Source of the DNA: Streptococcus henryi DSM 19005
GTDB taxonomy: Bacteria; Bacillota; Bacilli; Lactobacillales; Streptococcaceae
Reading direction: 5' to 3'
Length of the DNA: 54,512 nucleotides
Assembly (NCBI RefSeq): GCF_000376985.1
Contig: NZ_AQYA01000023.1
Location: 1 to 54,512, forward strand
The position numbers and the translations under genes were made by a program. The notes beneath the pieces were generated by a model. The model was not told the DNA's origin. It did no database searches and saw only the letters and a program-made list of their open reading frames with translations. Positions 17,440 to 25,451 of this stretch are shown here, piece by piece (positions within the stretch are counted from its first letter, which is position 1; the number at the start of each line of letters is the position of its first letter).

Positions 17440-18499
17440 CTGTCTCTTTATTTTCCTGCATGGTTTGTAGCCACTTTTTAGGTGGCAAACCCAAACGCTT
17501 AATAAAATCGCGGTTCATATGGCTTGAATCAAAATAGCCTGTCCGTTGGCTAATTTCTGTCAAGGTGTAGTCTGTACTTAGCACCAAAGACTTGGCATCC
17601 TCAATCCGAGCTATTTCCACAATTTCTTTAAAGGTCTGACCTGTCTTCTTTTTGATTAACTTGCTCAAATAGGCTTCGCTATAGGAAAAAATAGTGGCTA
17701 GTTCTTTTAAGGAGATTGTTTGATAATTCATTTGAATAAAACTAACAATAGGATAGACATAGGCATCTGTCTGCTGCTCTTGTGCATTACCAAGTATTAA
17801 ATGAGGAAGATGACTGCGTCCCAATTCGATAAAAATCTCATTAATCTTTAAACTAATCATTTCGATATAATGATTCTTTTTATCCACAAATTCCTGATAA
17901 GACGCTAAGATAGATTCTTCAATAGCTTTATCATTGCCTGTATGAAAAATCATATATGGAGTGTTATTAGTTGCAAGTGGAATCTGCTTGAAAAATTGAG
18001 CTATCTGATCATCACGTTTTAAAAGACTAGGGAAATTATTGGAAAAATTATCTTCCCAGAGCAATATATTGAAAATTACGTCATTATCACTGACAGATAG
18101 CAGAGCATGGATAGTTGAGGGGGCCATAAAACAGAGGTCGCCCTTTTTCATGGTGATAGCTTTGCCATTGATATAATTGATACAAGTTCCACTCATTACA
18201 TAAATCAACTCAACAAATTCATGATTATGAAGAATAGGATAGGAATATCGTGGATGTTGAGACATAAAAATATCTGTTGTCTCATAGAGTTTACTACGGG
18301 AAATGGTCAAACCTTTCCCATCACGACTGGTTTCTTGGTAAAAATCTCTATAGTCCAGATGACCTTCTTCTTCCTTGATAACCCTGCTATAATCCTCAAA
18401 ACTGAGTGGAGCAAAAAGAATTTTATCACGATCAGATAAATAAGCCGCTTTATGACGTTGTTCAAGGTCACTTAGGACTAAAGAATCAGCTGAAAGCAT
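17432..18499 (-). CDS. AraC-family transcriptional regulator (cupin type)
   Basis: 355 aa from the ATG at 18499, which has GAGGAGGG 5 nt upstream; an in-frame start ten codons earlier lacks one. Residues about 85-165 form a cupin effector domain with HNHEFVELIYVMSG and a metal-type H-x-H. The last 100 residues are the AraC double helix-turn-helix, ending in GYFDSSHMNRDFIKRLG. No enzymatic domain is fused, unlike the two AraC-GH39 proteins. It follows VOC1 by 45 bp and faces the rhamnoside operon, both on the minus strand. Control of one or both flanking operons is likely. Confidence 0.9.
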   Translation of the reverse strand: MLSADSLVLSDLEQRHKAAYLSDRDKILFAPLSFEDYSRVIKEEEGHLDYRDFYQETSRDGKGLTISRSKLYETTDIFMSQHPRYSYPILHNHEFVELIYVMSGTCINYINGKAITMKKGDLCFMAPSTIHALLSVSDNDVIFNILLWEDNFSNNFPSLLKRDDQIAQFFKQIPLATNNTPYMIFHTGNDKAIEESILASYQEFVDKKNHYIEMISLKINEIFIELGRSHLPHLILGNAQEQQTDAYVYPIVSFIQMNYQTISLKELATIFSYSEAYLSKLIKKKTGQTFKEIVEIARIEDAKSLVLSTDYTLTEISQRTGYFDSSHMNRDFIKRLGLPPKKWLQTMQENKETGN

Positions 18500-18504
18500 G
18501 CCTG

Positions 18505-18533
18505 CCCTCCTCATATATAATAAGCTCATTGTA
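18505..18533 (-). promoter_or_regulatory. Extended -10 promoter and RBS of the AraC gene
   Basis: TGGTACAAT on the minus strand (TACAAT at 18528-18533) is an extended -10 element in the gap after VOC1. GAGGAGGG at 18505-18512 fixes the downstream start. The regulator may be transcribed separately as well as from the VOC2 operon. Confidence 0.6.
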
Positions 18534-18544
18534 CCATATTTTGT

Positions 18545-18976
18545 CTAATCATTATTGGACAATTCAATCAAAACCCCAGCATCCTCTAGAAAATCAGCAT
18601 AACCTACGATTGCCTTCTTGTCTGGCCATGCAATTTCCAGATATGGAGCTTTTCCTGAAATTTCCATCAATTCTGAATAACCCATTTCTGTCGCAAATTT
18701 GACATGATGAATGCCTGGTCCATGCTCTTCTAGCCAGGTCTTAAAAATACTGTCAACAGTTGGTTCGATGAGTTCAATCTCTACATCTTCACCTCGATGG
18801 ATAGCATTGCGAAAATCAATACCAATCTCACCATTTACTAGTTTATCACTGAAAAAGTCCATTTTGTCAGCCATTTCCCAATCAGTGATACCAAACTTAT
18901 CACGATAGACTGTTAAAGCTTTTTCTAAAGATGGGACCACAATTCCCAGATGAATAACGGCTCCGATTTTTTTCAT
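18545..18976 (-). CDS. VOC-superfamily protein 1 (glyoxalase/epimerase fold)
   Basis: 143 aa, two beta-alpha-beta-beta-beta modules of the vicinal oxygen chelate fold. The predicted metal ligands are His9 (VIHLG), Glu68 (EIELIEP), His90 or His91 (PGIHHVKF) and Glu138 (LIELS), the set seen in methylmalonyl-CoA epimerase and bacterial glyoxalase I. It is paralogous to VOC2 at 20025-20537 (shared KTWLEEHGPGIHH). It starts 11 bp after the dehydrogenase stop, with AGGAGG overlapping the junction. A role in isomerising or cleaving an oxidised sugar or phenolic intermediate is possible; no specific reaction can be assigned. Confidence 0.85.
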   Translation of the reverse strand: MKKIGAVIHLGIVVPSLEKALTVYRDKFGITDWEMADKMDFFSDKLVNGEIGIDFRNAIHRGEDVEIELIEPTVDSIFKTWLEEHGPGIHHVKFATEMGYSELMEISGKAPYLEIAWPDKKAIVGYADFLEDAGVLIELSNND

Positions 18977-18987
18977 GACTTTACCTC

Positions 18988-20028
18988 CTAGTCAAAGTCA
19001 ATGACAACTTTAATAGCACCTGTTGACATATCATTGGCCACAAGAAAAGCTTCTACAGCTTGCTCATGTGGAAAATGATGAGTCACAATATTGGCTATAG
19101 CACTGCGTTTCCCAACAGCGTGGTTGAAAGCTTCAAGCACATCAATTGTTTCATAACCACAGGCCCCTTTAACCGTCAATTCCTTGGACAAAATCTTGGC
19201 AGCATCCATCGGAGCTTCAGTCTTATGAATGGCGACGATAGATAATCTTGCTCCTTTTTTAGCCATATTAATGACATCATTTGGAATAGAATTGGCTCCA
19301 GCAGCATCAATAAAGGCGTCTACATCCACACAAGATTGACCGAATTCATTGAGGACTTTACCAAAATGTTTTTCTAAAAATGGCTGTAATTCTTCATCAC
19401 TACCGAGAAGGAAAGGTTGACCTCCCATTTTCTCAACCATAGCTAGACGTTCTTTATTGACATCAGCGACTACAGGTTTAACACAACCAACAGCTAAACA
19501 AGCTGCCAAACTACACAAGCCAATGGTATCAGCACCGTAAATAACCACTTTTTCATGTGGCTTGACATCAATGACATTCTTAGCATGGGTACCTACTGCC
19601 AACGGCTCAATGATAACAGTATCGTCAAATGAAGCATAATCTGGGAGTTTAAAGAGATTATAGCCATAAGCCGCCTCCTCAACAGAAACATACTCTGAAA
19701 AGGCACCTGCGATACCACAGCCTAGCATCCCTGAACGTTTACAAGTTGTTGGATTAATAAAAACACGGTCGCCTACAGCCACATCTGCAACTGCTTCTCC
19801 AACCTTTTCGACAATCCCAACCATTTCATGGCCAAATTGTCCATCATGACCAAACTGCCCTTTAGCAAGAATACCAGTAGTAATCCCGCCATAACGATAG
19901 GCAGTCAAGTCAGTACCACATATCCCTGCCCGAACCACTTTAACCAAAACATCCTTGTCAGAGATTGCAGGAATTTCTCTCTCTTCTAATTTAATATCTT
20001 TTGGACCGTAGTAAATCAATGCTTTCAT
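18988..20028 (-). CDS. Zinc-dependent medium-chain dehydrogenase
   Basis: 346 aa, MDR (sorbitol/threonine dehydrogenase-like) family. The catalytic zinc ligands Cys37 (GICGTD), His67-Glu68 (GHEMVG) and Glu141 (IIEPLAVG) are present. The usual four-cysteine structural zinc loop is reduced to Cys96 and Cys104. The nucleotide fold reads G-A-D-T-I-G at 165-170, with Asp in place of the middle glycine, and the following ADVNKERL Asp suggests NAD(H). The ATG overlaps the VOC2 stop (ATGA). Being flanked by two VOC genes within a glycoside island suggests oxidation or reduction of a sugar hydroxyl. It is the only visible candidate for the C3 oxidation that C-deglycosidases require, but this is inference. 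Confidence 0.88.
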   Translation of the reverse strand: MKALIYYGPKDIKLEEREIPAISDKDVLVKVVRAGICGTDLTAYRYGGITTGILAKGQFGHDGQFGHEMVGIVEKVGEAVADVAVGDRVFINPTTCKRSGMLGCGIAGAFSEYVSVEEAAYGYNLFKLPDYASFDDTVIIEPLAVGTHAKNVIDVKPHEKVVIYGADTIGLCSLAACLAVGCVKPVVADVNKERLAMVEKMGGQPFLLGSDEELQPFLEKHFGKVLNEFGQSCVDVDAFIDAAGANSIPNDVINMAKKGARLSIVAIHKTEAPMDAAKILSKELTVKGACGYETIDVLEAFNHAVGKRSAIANIVTHHFPHEQAVEAFLVANDMSTGAIKVVIDFD

Positions 20029-20537
20029 GAACGTTTTTCTCCTTTGAAGTCTTTTGTTAAAATTGGTTTGTCTGGCTGTAGGGATTTATAACACTCAACA
20101 ATCAAGCCAGTCTCATCACGCATGTCAAGATAAGAGTAATCCATTAAACCACCAATGCCTTGACCGCGAACCCATGGTTCCTTACCTGTTAAAGTCTTAT
20201 GTTCTGCTAGGTTTTCCGAATAGTTCCCTTCCATATCAAAGGCTAAATGGTGAATTCCTGGACCGTGTTCTTCAAGCCAAGTCTTGTAAACTGAATCTGC
20301 GATAGGTTCTATGAGTTCAAATTCAGTCCCAAAACCATTAAACATAGCCACCTTAATGATTGGACCATCACCTGCTTTCTCACCGTTGAAGGTAAGGTCA
20401 TCAAATGGCGGATGGCTGGTATCCATGACACTAATATCCCATGGCCCTACCCCCATAGCCTCATAGTTTTTTACCGCCTGGTCAACATCTTTTACAATAA
20501 TACCAATTTGCATTAATCCTTTAAGTTGTGATTTCAT
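20025..20537 (-). CDS. VOC-superfamily protein 2
   Basis: 170 aa with the vicinal oxygen chelate fold, first gene of the VOC2-dehydrogenase-VOC1-AraC operon. It shares the H-G-P-G-I-H-H segment with VOC1 but has Gln10 where VOC1 has His9. The predicted set is Gln10, Glu74, His96 or His97, and Glu148, which resembles the Gln-Glu-His-Glu set of eukaryotic glyoxalase I. The start has AAGGAG 9 nt upstream. Having two diverged VOC paralogues around one dehydrogenase is unusual and suggests two successive steps or a heteromer. Function unknown. Confidence 0.83.
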   Translation of the reverse strand: MKSQLKGLMQIGIIVKDVDQAVKNYEAMGVGPWDISVMDTSHPPFDDLTFNGEKAGDGPIIKVAMFNGFGTEFELIEPIADSVYKTWLEEHGPGIHHLAFDMEGNYSENLAEHKTLTGKEPWVRGQGIGGLMDYSYLDMRDETGLIVECYKSLQPDKPILTKDFKGEKRS

Positions 20538-20658
20538 GATAGATAACTCCTTTTTGACCTCATTCTAGTACAAATTATAAGCGGTTTATTGTATTTTTTT
20601 GCCCTCTCATTTGTATTTTGTTACTCAAAATGATTTTCTAAAGACTTCACACTCTTAT

Positions 20659-20703
20659 AAAAGAAGAAGCAGAACAAACTCTGCTTGTCCTGCTTCTTCT
20701 TTT
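20659..20703. terminator. Terminator after nagA
   Basis: Nearly perfect long inverted repeat: AAAAGAAGAAGCAG pairs with CTGCTTCTTCTTTT across a loop that itself pairs. It ends nagA on the minus strand and separates it from the VOC2 operon. Confidence 0.85.
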
Positions 20704-20745
20704 ACAATTTATTTCTGCATCAACTATTAAAAAAATGACAGTAAG

Positions 20746-21894
20746 CTAGCACTCCCAAGCTTTTTCACCATCCAAATATGTGGCTACTAGTTCAAAATCT
20801 TTATCAAGAACGATAAAGTCTGCTGCGTAACCTTCTTTAATTTGTCCGCAGACGTCATCAATACCAACTGAGATTGCTGGAACTAGGCTTGCCATTTTTA
20901 TAGCCTCTTCTGGGCTTGCAAGACCCCAAGTGATGACATTTTTTAAGCCGTCTTTAAGTTTCAAAACGGAACCTGCTAAATTACCAGAATCTTTGAGCCT
21001 AGCTGTGCCATTTCCCACGGTAACAGGAAATTCACCAAGCCTATAGTCTCCATCTGGGCATCCACCAGCTCGCATACAGTCAGTGATGAGGGCCACATGG
21101 TCGTAACCTTTCTGCTTCATTAGGATGTCCCCGGCTTCAGGAAGTGAGTGGTGTCCATCACAAATCCACTCAGCATAAGTATTAGGGATATGAAAAGCAG
21201 ACCCCACCATGCCCAATTCTCGGTGGCTCAAGCCCCTCATGCCGTTGTAGACGTGAACCCAGACTGAAGCCCCAGCTTCAACAGCTGATTTAGCCTGGGC
21301 ATAGGTAGCATTGGAGTGACCTAGGGCTACTGTTACTCCTTGCTCCTTCAGGGCTGAAACAAAGTCCGTTACGCCCTCACGCTCTGGTGCCAAAGCAATT
21401 TTCTTTATTAGTCCCTTTGCTGCCTTTTGCCAGCCTGCAAACTCCTCTAAACTAGGGTCTGACATGTAAGCCTCATTTTGAGCTCCCTTATACTCTTCAG
21501 TGAAATAGGGGCCTTCAAAATAGATTCCTTGAATTTTGGCACCGGTCTCAGTCCCTGCAACCTGAGCAATTGATTCAGCTGCCTTGGTCAAAGCTTCCGA
21601 ACTAGATGTCAGCGTCGTTGGAAGAAAGCTTGTCACACCCGTTTCAAGCAAGGCTTGACTCATTTTTAAGATGCCTTCTGAACTGCAGTCCATAACATCG
21701 CAATCAGCGTAGCCATGGATATGGGTATCCACAAGACCTGGTGCAATCTTGTAACCTGAATAATCTAACACCTCAGCATCGTCAGGAACTTGGCTCTGCC
21801 ATTGCCCAAAAATACCGTCTGTAACTTCTAAAAATCCTCCAGTTTTGAGTCCATCTGGGAAGAAAAACTGGTCAGCTTTCACAAATCTGGTCAT
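20746..21894 (-). CDS. nagA: N-acetylglucosamine-6-phosphate deacetylase
   Basis: 382 aa, amidohydrolase superfamily. It converts GlcNAc-6-phosphate to glucosamine-6-phosphate and acetate in amino-sugar use and cell-wall recycling. Visible motifs are DTHIHGYADCD (H-x-H near residue 57), the metal Glu in YFEGPYF, His in LGHSNA, His in VHVYNGM and the catalytic Asp in LITDCMRAGG. Length is normal. GGAGG lies 6 nt before the ATG. It is monocistronic, with a TATAAT on the minus strand at 21921-21926 and its own terminator. It is not obviously part of the glycoside island. Confidence 0.96.
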   Translation of the reverse strand: MTRFVKADQFFFPDGLKTGGFLEVTDGIFGQWQSQVPDDAEVLDYSGYKIAPGLVDTHIHGYADCDVMDCSSEGILKMSQALLETGVTSFLPTTLTSSSEALTKAAESIAQVAGTETGAKIQGIYFEGPYFTEEYKGAQNEAYMSDPSLEEFAGWQKAAKGLIKKIALAPEREGVTDFVSALKEQGVTVALGHSNATYAQAKSAVEAGASVWVHVYNGMRGLSHRELGMVGSAFHIPNTYAEWICDGHHSLPEAGDILMKQKGYDHVALITDCMRAGGCPDGDYRLGEFPVTVGNGTARLKDSGNLAGSVLKLKDGLKNVITWGLASPEEAIKMASLVPAISVGIDDVCGQIKEGYAADFIVLDKDFELVATYLDGEKAWEC

Positions 21895-21979
21895 AAAGCG
21901 CCTCCATTCTATATGAATCTATTATACGCCTATCAATGACTTTTGTAAATGGTATATACCAAAATAACAACCTGCCGTC

Positions 21980-22007
21980 TAAAAAAGCCACTCTTGCGAG
22001 TGACTTC
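21980..22007 (-). terminator. Terminator of tkt
   Basis: Minus-strand AGTCACTC-GCAA-GAGTGGCT followed by six T. Confidence 0.9.
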
Positions 22008-22019
22008 AGAATTATAAAT

Positions 22020-24005
22020 TTATAGTCCTTTGTAGATAGCGACTGCATTTTCAGTTGTGAAGCCGTATTCTTTGAAGATACGGTCACCTGGTGCAGAAGC
22101 TCCCCATGTATCGATTGTAAGCGTTGCGCCATTGAGACCAACATATTTACCCCAACCGAAGCTTGATCCAGCTTCGATAGCCAAACGTTTTGTGACTGCG
22201 GCTGGAAGAACTGCTTCCTTGTAGGCTGCATCTTGCTCATCAAAGAGATTTTGTGATGGCATAGACACCACGCGCACATGCACACCTTCTGCTTCAAGGG
22301 CTGCTTGCGTATCAAGAGCCAACTTCACTTCAGAACCAGTTGCGATGATGATACCATCCATCTCGCCCTTAGCTTCAGAGATAACATAAGCCCCTTTATT
22401 GATACCTTCTTGGGCCAATTGAGCTGTGCCTTCAAGGACAGGAAGGTTCTGGCGCGTCAAGACAAGCATGGTTGGGCGGTCAGTTTCAGCCAAGGCGCGT
22501 TGCCAAGCGGCGTTGGTTTCATTTCCATCTGCTGGACGAATGACATTGAGGTTAGGCATTGAACGCACACTTGCCAATTGTTCAACTGGCTCATGTGTTG
22601 GCCCATCTTCACCAACGGCAATTGAGTCGTGTGTCATGACGTAGACAGTTGGCAAGCTCTGCAATGCTGCCATACGAACTGCTGGAAGAAGGTAGTTAGA
22701 GAAGACAAAGAATGTTCCGCCATAAACACGTGTACCACCGTGAAGCGCAATACCGTTCATAGCAGCTGCCATGGCGAATTCACGCACACCAAACCAGATA
22801 TTGCGGCCTGCATAATTATCCGCTTGGAAGTCTGTCTCAGCAGCAACCATAGTGTTGTTTGATGCTGAAAGGTCAGCTGATCCACCCCAGAATTTCGCTA
22901 CTTGCTCAGAAATTTGTTGAATAGCTTGTTGGCTAGATACACGGCTAGCTACTGCTGAACCAAGTTCATGAGCTTTAAGATCAACTTGGATTGGTTTATT
23001 TTCGAATGCTTCTCGGTATTCTGCTGCCAATTCTGGATAAGCTTTTTCATATTCAGAGAATTTCGTATTCCAAGCATTTTCAGCAGCTTCTCCGCGGAAT
23101 TTGATACCGACTTCAAAACGACGTGCAACTTCTTCTGGAACTGTGAATGCTGGATAGTCATAACCATAAACTTCCTTAGCATGGTCAATGCCTTCTTGGC
23201 CGATTGGTGCACCATGAACAGCTGATGTGCCTTGTTTTTGGGCACCATAACCGATGATTGTTTTAACTTCAATGATAGATGGTTTGTCAGTTTCAGCTTT
23301 AGCGGCTTCAAGAGCGCTAGCAATTGCTTCCAAATCATTACCATCTTCAACAAGAATATGCTGCCAACCGTAGGCTTCGAATTTTCCTTTGATATCTTCT
23401 GTAAAGGCCATCGATGTTGGTCCATCAAGTGAGATATCATTTGAATCGTAAAGAAGAACCAATTTTCCAAGTTTAAGGTGACCCGCTAAACTTGCTGCTT
23501 CTTGACTGACACCCTCCATAAGACAACCATCACCGTTAAGAGCGTAAGTGTAATGATCAACAATGTCAAATCCAGGTTTATTGAATTTAGCCGCCAAATG
23601 AGCTTCTGCCATAGCCATACCAACAGCATTAGCAATCCCTTGTCCAAGAGGACCTGATGTTGCTTCGACACCATCTGTATGGTTAACTTCAGGGTGACCA
23701 GGTGTTTTAGAACCCCATTGACGGAAGTTTTTAAGGTCATCCATGCTGACATCATAGCCAGACAAGTGAAGCAAGCTATATAGAAGAGCAGATCCATGCC
23801 CTGCTGAAAGCACAAAACGGTCACGATTTGACCAAGAACGACTAGTTTTTGGATTAACGTTCATCACGTGATTCCAAAGCACATAGGCCATTGGTGCAGC
23901 ACCCATAGGAAGCCCTGGGTGACCTGAATTTGCAGCTTGAATAGCTTCAATCGAAAGTGAACGGACAGTATTAACTGCCAACTGATCTATAGCATCAAAT
24001 GTCAT
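22020..24005 (-). CDS. tkt: Transketolase
   Basis: 661 aa, thiamine-diphosphate enzyme of the non-oxidative pentose phosphate pathway, transferring a two-carbon ketol between sugar phosphates. It has the N-terminal GHPGLPMG signature, the ThDP motif GDGCLMEG near residue 157, and the pyrimidine-domain [14 protein letters not shown] near 470. Full length, cytoplasmic. AGAAAGG lies 8 nt before the ATG. It has its own promoter and terminator, with no visible link to its neighbours. Confidence 0.97.
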   Translation of the reverse strand: MTFDAIDQLAVNTVRSLSIEAIQAANSGHPGLPMGAAPMAYVLWNHVMNVNPKTSRSWSNRDRFVLSAGHGSALLYSLLHLSGYDVSMDDLKNFRQWGSKTPGHPEVNHTDGVEATSGPLGQGIANAVGMAMAEAHLAAKFNKPGFDIVDHYTYALNGDGCLMEGVSQEAASLAGHLKLGKLVLLYDSNDISLDGPTSMAFTEDIKGKFEAYGWQHILVEDGNDLEAIASALEAAKAETDKPSIIEVKTIIGYGAQKQGTSAVHGAPIGQEGIDHAKEVYGYDYPAFTVPEEVARRFEVGIKFRGEAAENAWNTKFSEYEKAYPELAAEYREAFENKPIQVDLKAHELGSAVASRVSSQQAIQQISEQVAKFWGGSADLSASNNTMVAAETDFQADNYAGRNIWFGVREFAMAAAMNGIALHGGTRVYGGTFFVFSNYLLPAVRMAALQSLPTVYVMTHDSIAVGEDGPTHEPVEQLASVRSMPNLNVIRPADGNETNAAWQRALAETDRPTMLVLTRQNLPVLEGTAQLAQEGINKGAYVISEAKGEMDGIIIATGSEVKLALDTQAALEAEGVHVRVVSMPSQNLFDEQDAAYKEAVLPAAVTKRLAIEAGSSFGWGKYVGLNGATLTIDTWGASAPGDRIFKEYGFTTENAVAIYKGL

Positions 24006-24056
24006 GAGTGAAACCTTTCTGTTTTTAAGGACTTAAAGTAATATTGTTCGGATTCT

Positions 24057-24086
24057 ATTATACCATAAAATAATAAGCGTTATCAA
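24057..24086 (-). promoter_or_regulatory. tkt promoter
   Basis: Minus strand TTGATA (24081-24086), 18-bp spacer, TATAAT (24057-24062) with an upstream TGG extended -10. Confidence 0.7.
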
Positions 24087-24125
24087 AAAGAAATAGAATT
24101 TGTTTAATTCATTGTTGTCTTAATG

Positions 24126-24189
24126 TGTCGTATATAATTGACACTCTTCTTAGAATATTTTATAATAAATATGTCAAATATATGCGACA
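24126..24189 (+). promoter_or_regulatory. Consensus promoter between twin operators of the XRE operon
   Basis: TTGACA at 24138-24143, a 17-bp spacer and TATAAT at 24161-24166 form a perfect housekeeping promoter. Two 18-bp imperfect palindromes of the form TGTC-N10-GACA lie at 24126-24143 (overlapping the -35) and 24172-24189 (overlapping the start). They match each other at 16 of 18 positions when one is inverted. Autorepression by the XRE protein is strongly suggested. Confidence 0.85.
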
Positions 24190-24208
24190 TCCTTTGGAAG
24201 GAGCCACT

Positions 24209-24412
24209 ATGAATCGCGTCAAAGAATTCCGACAGAAAGTCGGAAAATCTCAATTAGCCTTAGCCAAGGAAATTGGCGTTTCTAGGCAAACTATCAATAT
24301 GATTGAAAATAACAAGTACAACCCCTCCCTAGACCTTTGCATTAATTTAGCTCGAGCATTAGGAACGGATTTAAATAGCCTTTTTTGGCTGGAAGGAGAA
24401 TATCATGATTAA
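24209..24412 (+). CDS. XRE-family small transcriptional regulator
   Basis: 67 aa from the ATG at 24209, with GGAAGGAG 6 nt upstream; a longer in-frame start would lie inside the promoter. It is essentially one Cro/C1 helix-turn-helix domain (SQLALAKEIGVSRQTINMIE), followed by YNPSLDLCINLARALGTDL, the YozG-like type often paired with a membrane protein. It overlaps the next gene by 8 bp, and its operators flank its own promoter. Confidence 0.92.
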   Translation: MNRVKEFRQKVGKSQLALAKEIGVSRQTINMIENNKYNPSLDLCINLARALGTDLNSLFWLEGEYHD

Positions 24413-24911
24413 AGAAAATATGACAGATAAGATTATCAAGCGATTTTATAGCATCACTGGTCCACTAGATGAATACAAACGTCAAGAAGTGGATAAAATA
24501 GGCAATCTTTCCTTTATTGGACTTAGCAGTATTTTATTATTAGCCAATCTTCCTGCTTATTATTTCGGGCTTAAATACCCTGAACTCATGTCTTGGGCAT
24601 ACCCTCTTTTTGTTACAATAACAATATTAGTTGCTTTCTTTTGGGTTATGACAAAAAGCAGAGCGGCCCAAGTGACTAGTATTGATTTGGAAGAATTAGA
24701 TGAGAAGGATCAGAGACAAGTCCAACATATGGGCCTAAAAACAGGACTCATCTTCACTTGTTTCATGTGGCTCTTCTTACCATATGGTAGCGACCAAGCC
24801 TACCTAACTGAATTATTTAGTTTGAAAGTAATCATAGGCGCTATCATTGCTGGCCTCCTATTTGGTATCTCTGTGCACTTTCTCGTCAAATCAAGAGAAA
24901 ATACGGATTAG
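24405..24911 (+). CDS. Membrane protein of the XRE operon (DUF3278-like)
   Basis: 168 aa with a cytoplasmic N-terminus and four hydrophobic segments (about 33-52, 61-79, 113-130 and 139-158) arranged as two hairpins. The central loop is acidic (DLEELDEKDQRQ). It resembles small streptococcal proteins annotated DUF3278, though I cannot verify this. It starts inside the XRE gene (8-bp overlap) with GGAAGGAG upstream, so it is translationally coupled. XRE plus small membrane protein pairs are common in Firmicutes. The function here is unknown. Confidence 0.8.
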   Translation: MIKENMTDKIIKRFYSITGPLDEYKRQEVDKIGNLSFIGLSSILLLANLPAYYFGLKYPELMSWAYPLFVTITILVAFFWVMTKSRAAQVTSIDLEELDEKDQRQVQHMGLKTGLIFTCFMWLFLPYGSDQAYLTELFSLKVIIGAIIAGLLFGISVHFLVKSRENTD

Positions 24912-24926
24912 AGGAGTGCTTATTAC

Positions 24927-24958
24927 ATAAAAGCCCCGGCCAAAATTGGCTGGGGCTT
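24927..24958. terminator. Bidirectional terminator between convergent genes
   Basis: AAGCCCC-GGCCAA pairs with TTGGC-TGGGGCTT around a short loop. On the minus strand it ends in TTTT and serves the DUF896 gene; on the plus strand the T-tract is poor. Confidence 0.8.
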
Positions 24959-24966
24959 ACCTATTT

Positions 24967-25224
24967 CTATGAATTTGGGTCGTCCAAGCTTCTGCCGTGG
25001 AGGCCTTTTTCACGTTGGAGTTGACGGAGTTTTTCTGGTGTCACATCATTTCCTTCCTCATCGACTAGTTTAATACCAGCAATGTGGTGACGAAGGGAAC
25101 GTTTATAACCTTCAATGTACTCCTGACGTAGTTCAGCTTGTTCTACCTTTTCAGGTCCAGTCAAACCAACTGTTTTTTTCTTTTTAGCAAGCTCATTAAT
25201 ACGAGCAATTTTTTTAGGATCCAT
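24967..25224 (-). CDS. DUF896 (YnzC-like) protein
   Basis: 85 aa, charged and helical. The N-terminal [12 protein letters not shown], the [17 protein letters not shown] core and the basic R-S-L-R-H-H are typical of DUF896, small cytoplasmic Firmicutes proteins related to B. subtilis YnzC. Function is not established. The ATG has no Shine-Dalgarno sequence but directly follows a CTCTTGGTAT element shared with other genes here (see findings). It lies downstream of glyS on the same strand. Confidence 0.88.
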   Translation of the reverse strand: MDPKKIARINELAKKKKTVGLTGPEKVEQAELRQEYIEGYKRSLRHHIAGIKLVDEEGNDVTPEKLRQLQREKGLHGRSLDDPNS

Positions 25225-25451
25225 AAATATGATACCAAGAGCGAACTGAAAGCGACTGAATTTTAGGGACTTGCTTGAAATCCTGATTTCAGAAGCAAGT
25301 CATCTAAATTCCAAGCTTTCCGCTCGGGTTCAATTCCTTTCTAAAGGATTTTACACCGTTTTTAGCCCGTGTTCTAATCCTTTCTTTTTCTATTTTTGAT
25401 AACCTAGGGGCAAGTCCTAAAATAAAGGACCTGCCCGATTTTCTTATCCGC
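25225..25451 (-). repeat. Hairpin-bearing spacer between glyS and DUF896
   Basis: No gene. On the minus strand it holds two related copies of an AAAGGA-N3-GAAC-CGGGC-type sequence (about 25310-25387). A long hairpin follows, with GACTTGCTTC pairing with the AAGCAAGTC side (about 25266-25302), then CTCTTGGTAT next to the start codon. The same arrangement stands upstream of glyS. Confidence 0.55.

Noticed and set aside
20573..20587. cre site upstream of the VOC2 operon (ATAAGCGGTTTAT)
   Set aside because: Two fixed consensus positions mismatch; too weak to list as a site.
22949..23470. 173-codon frame inside tkt
   Set aside because: A frame-shifted shadow of transketolase with Lys/Leu-biased composition.
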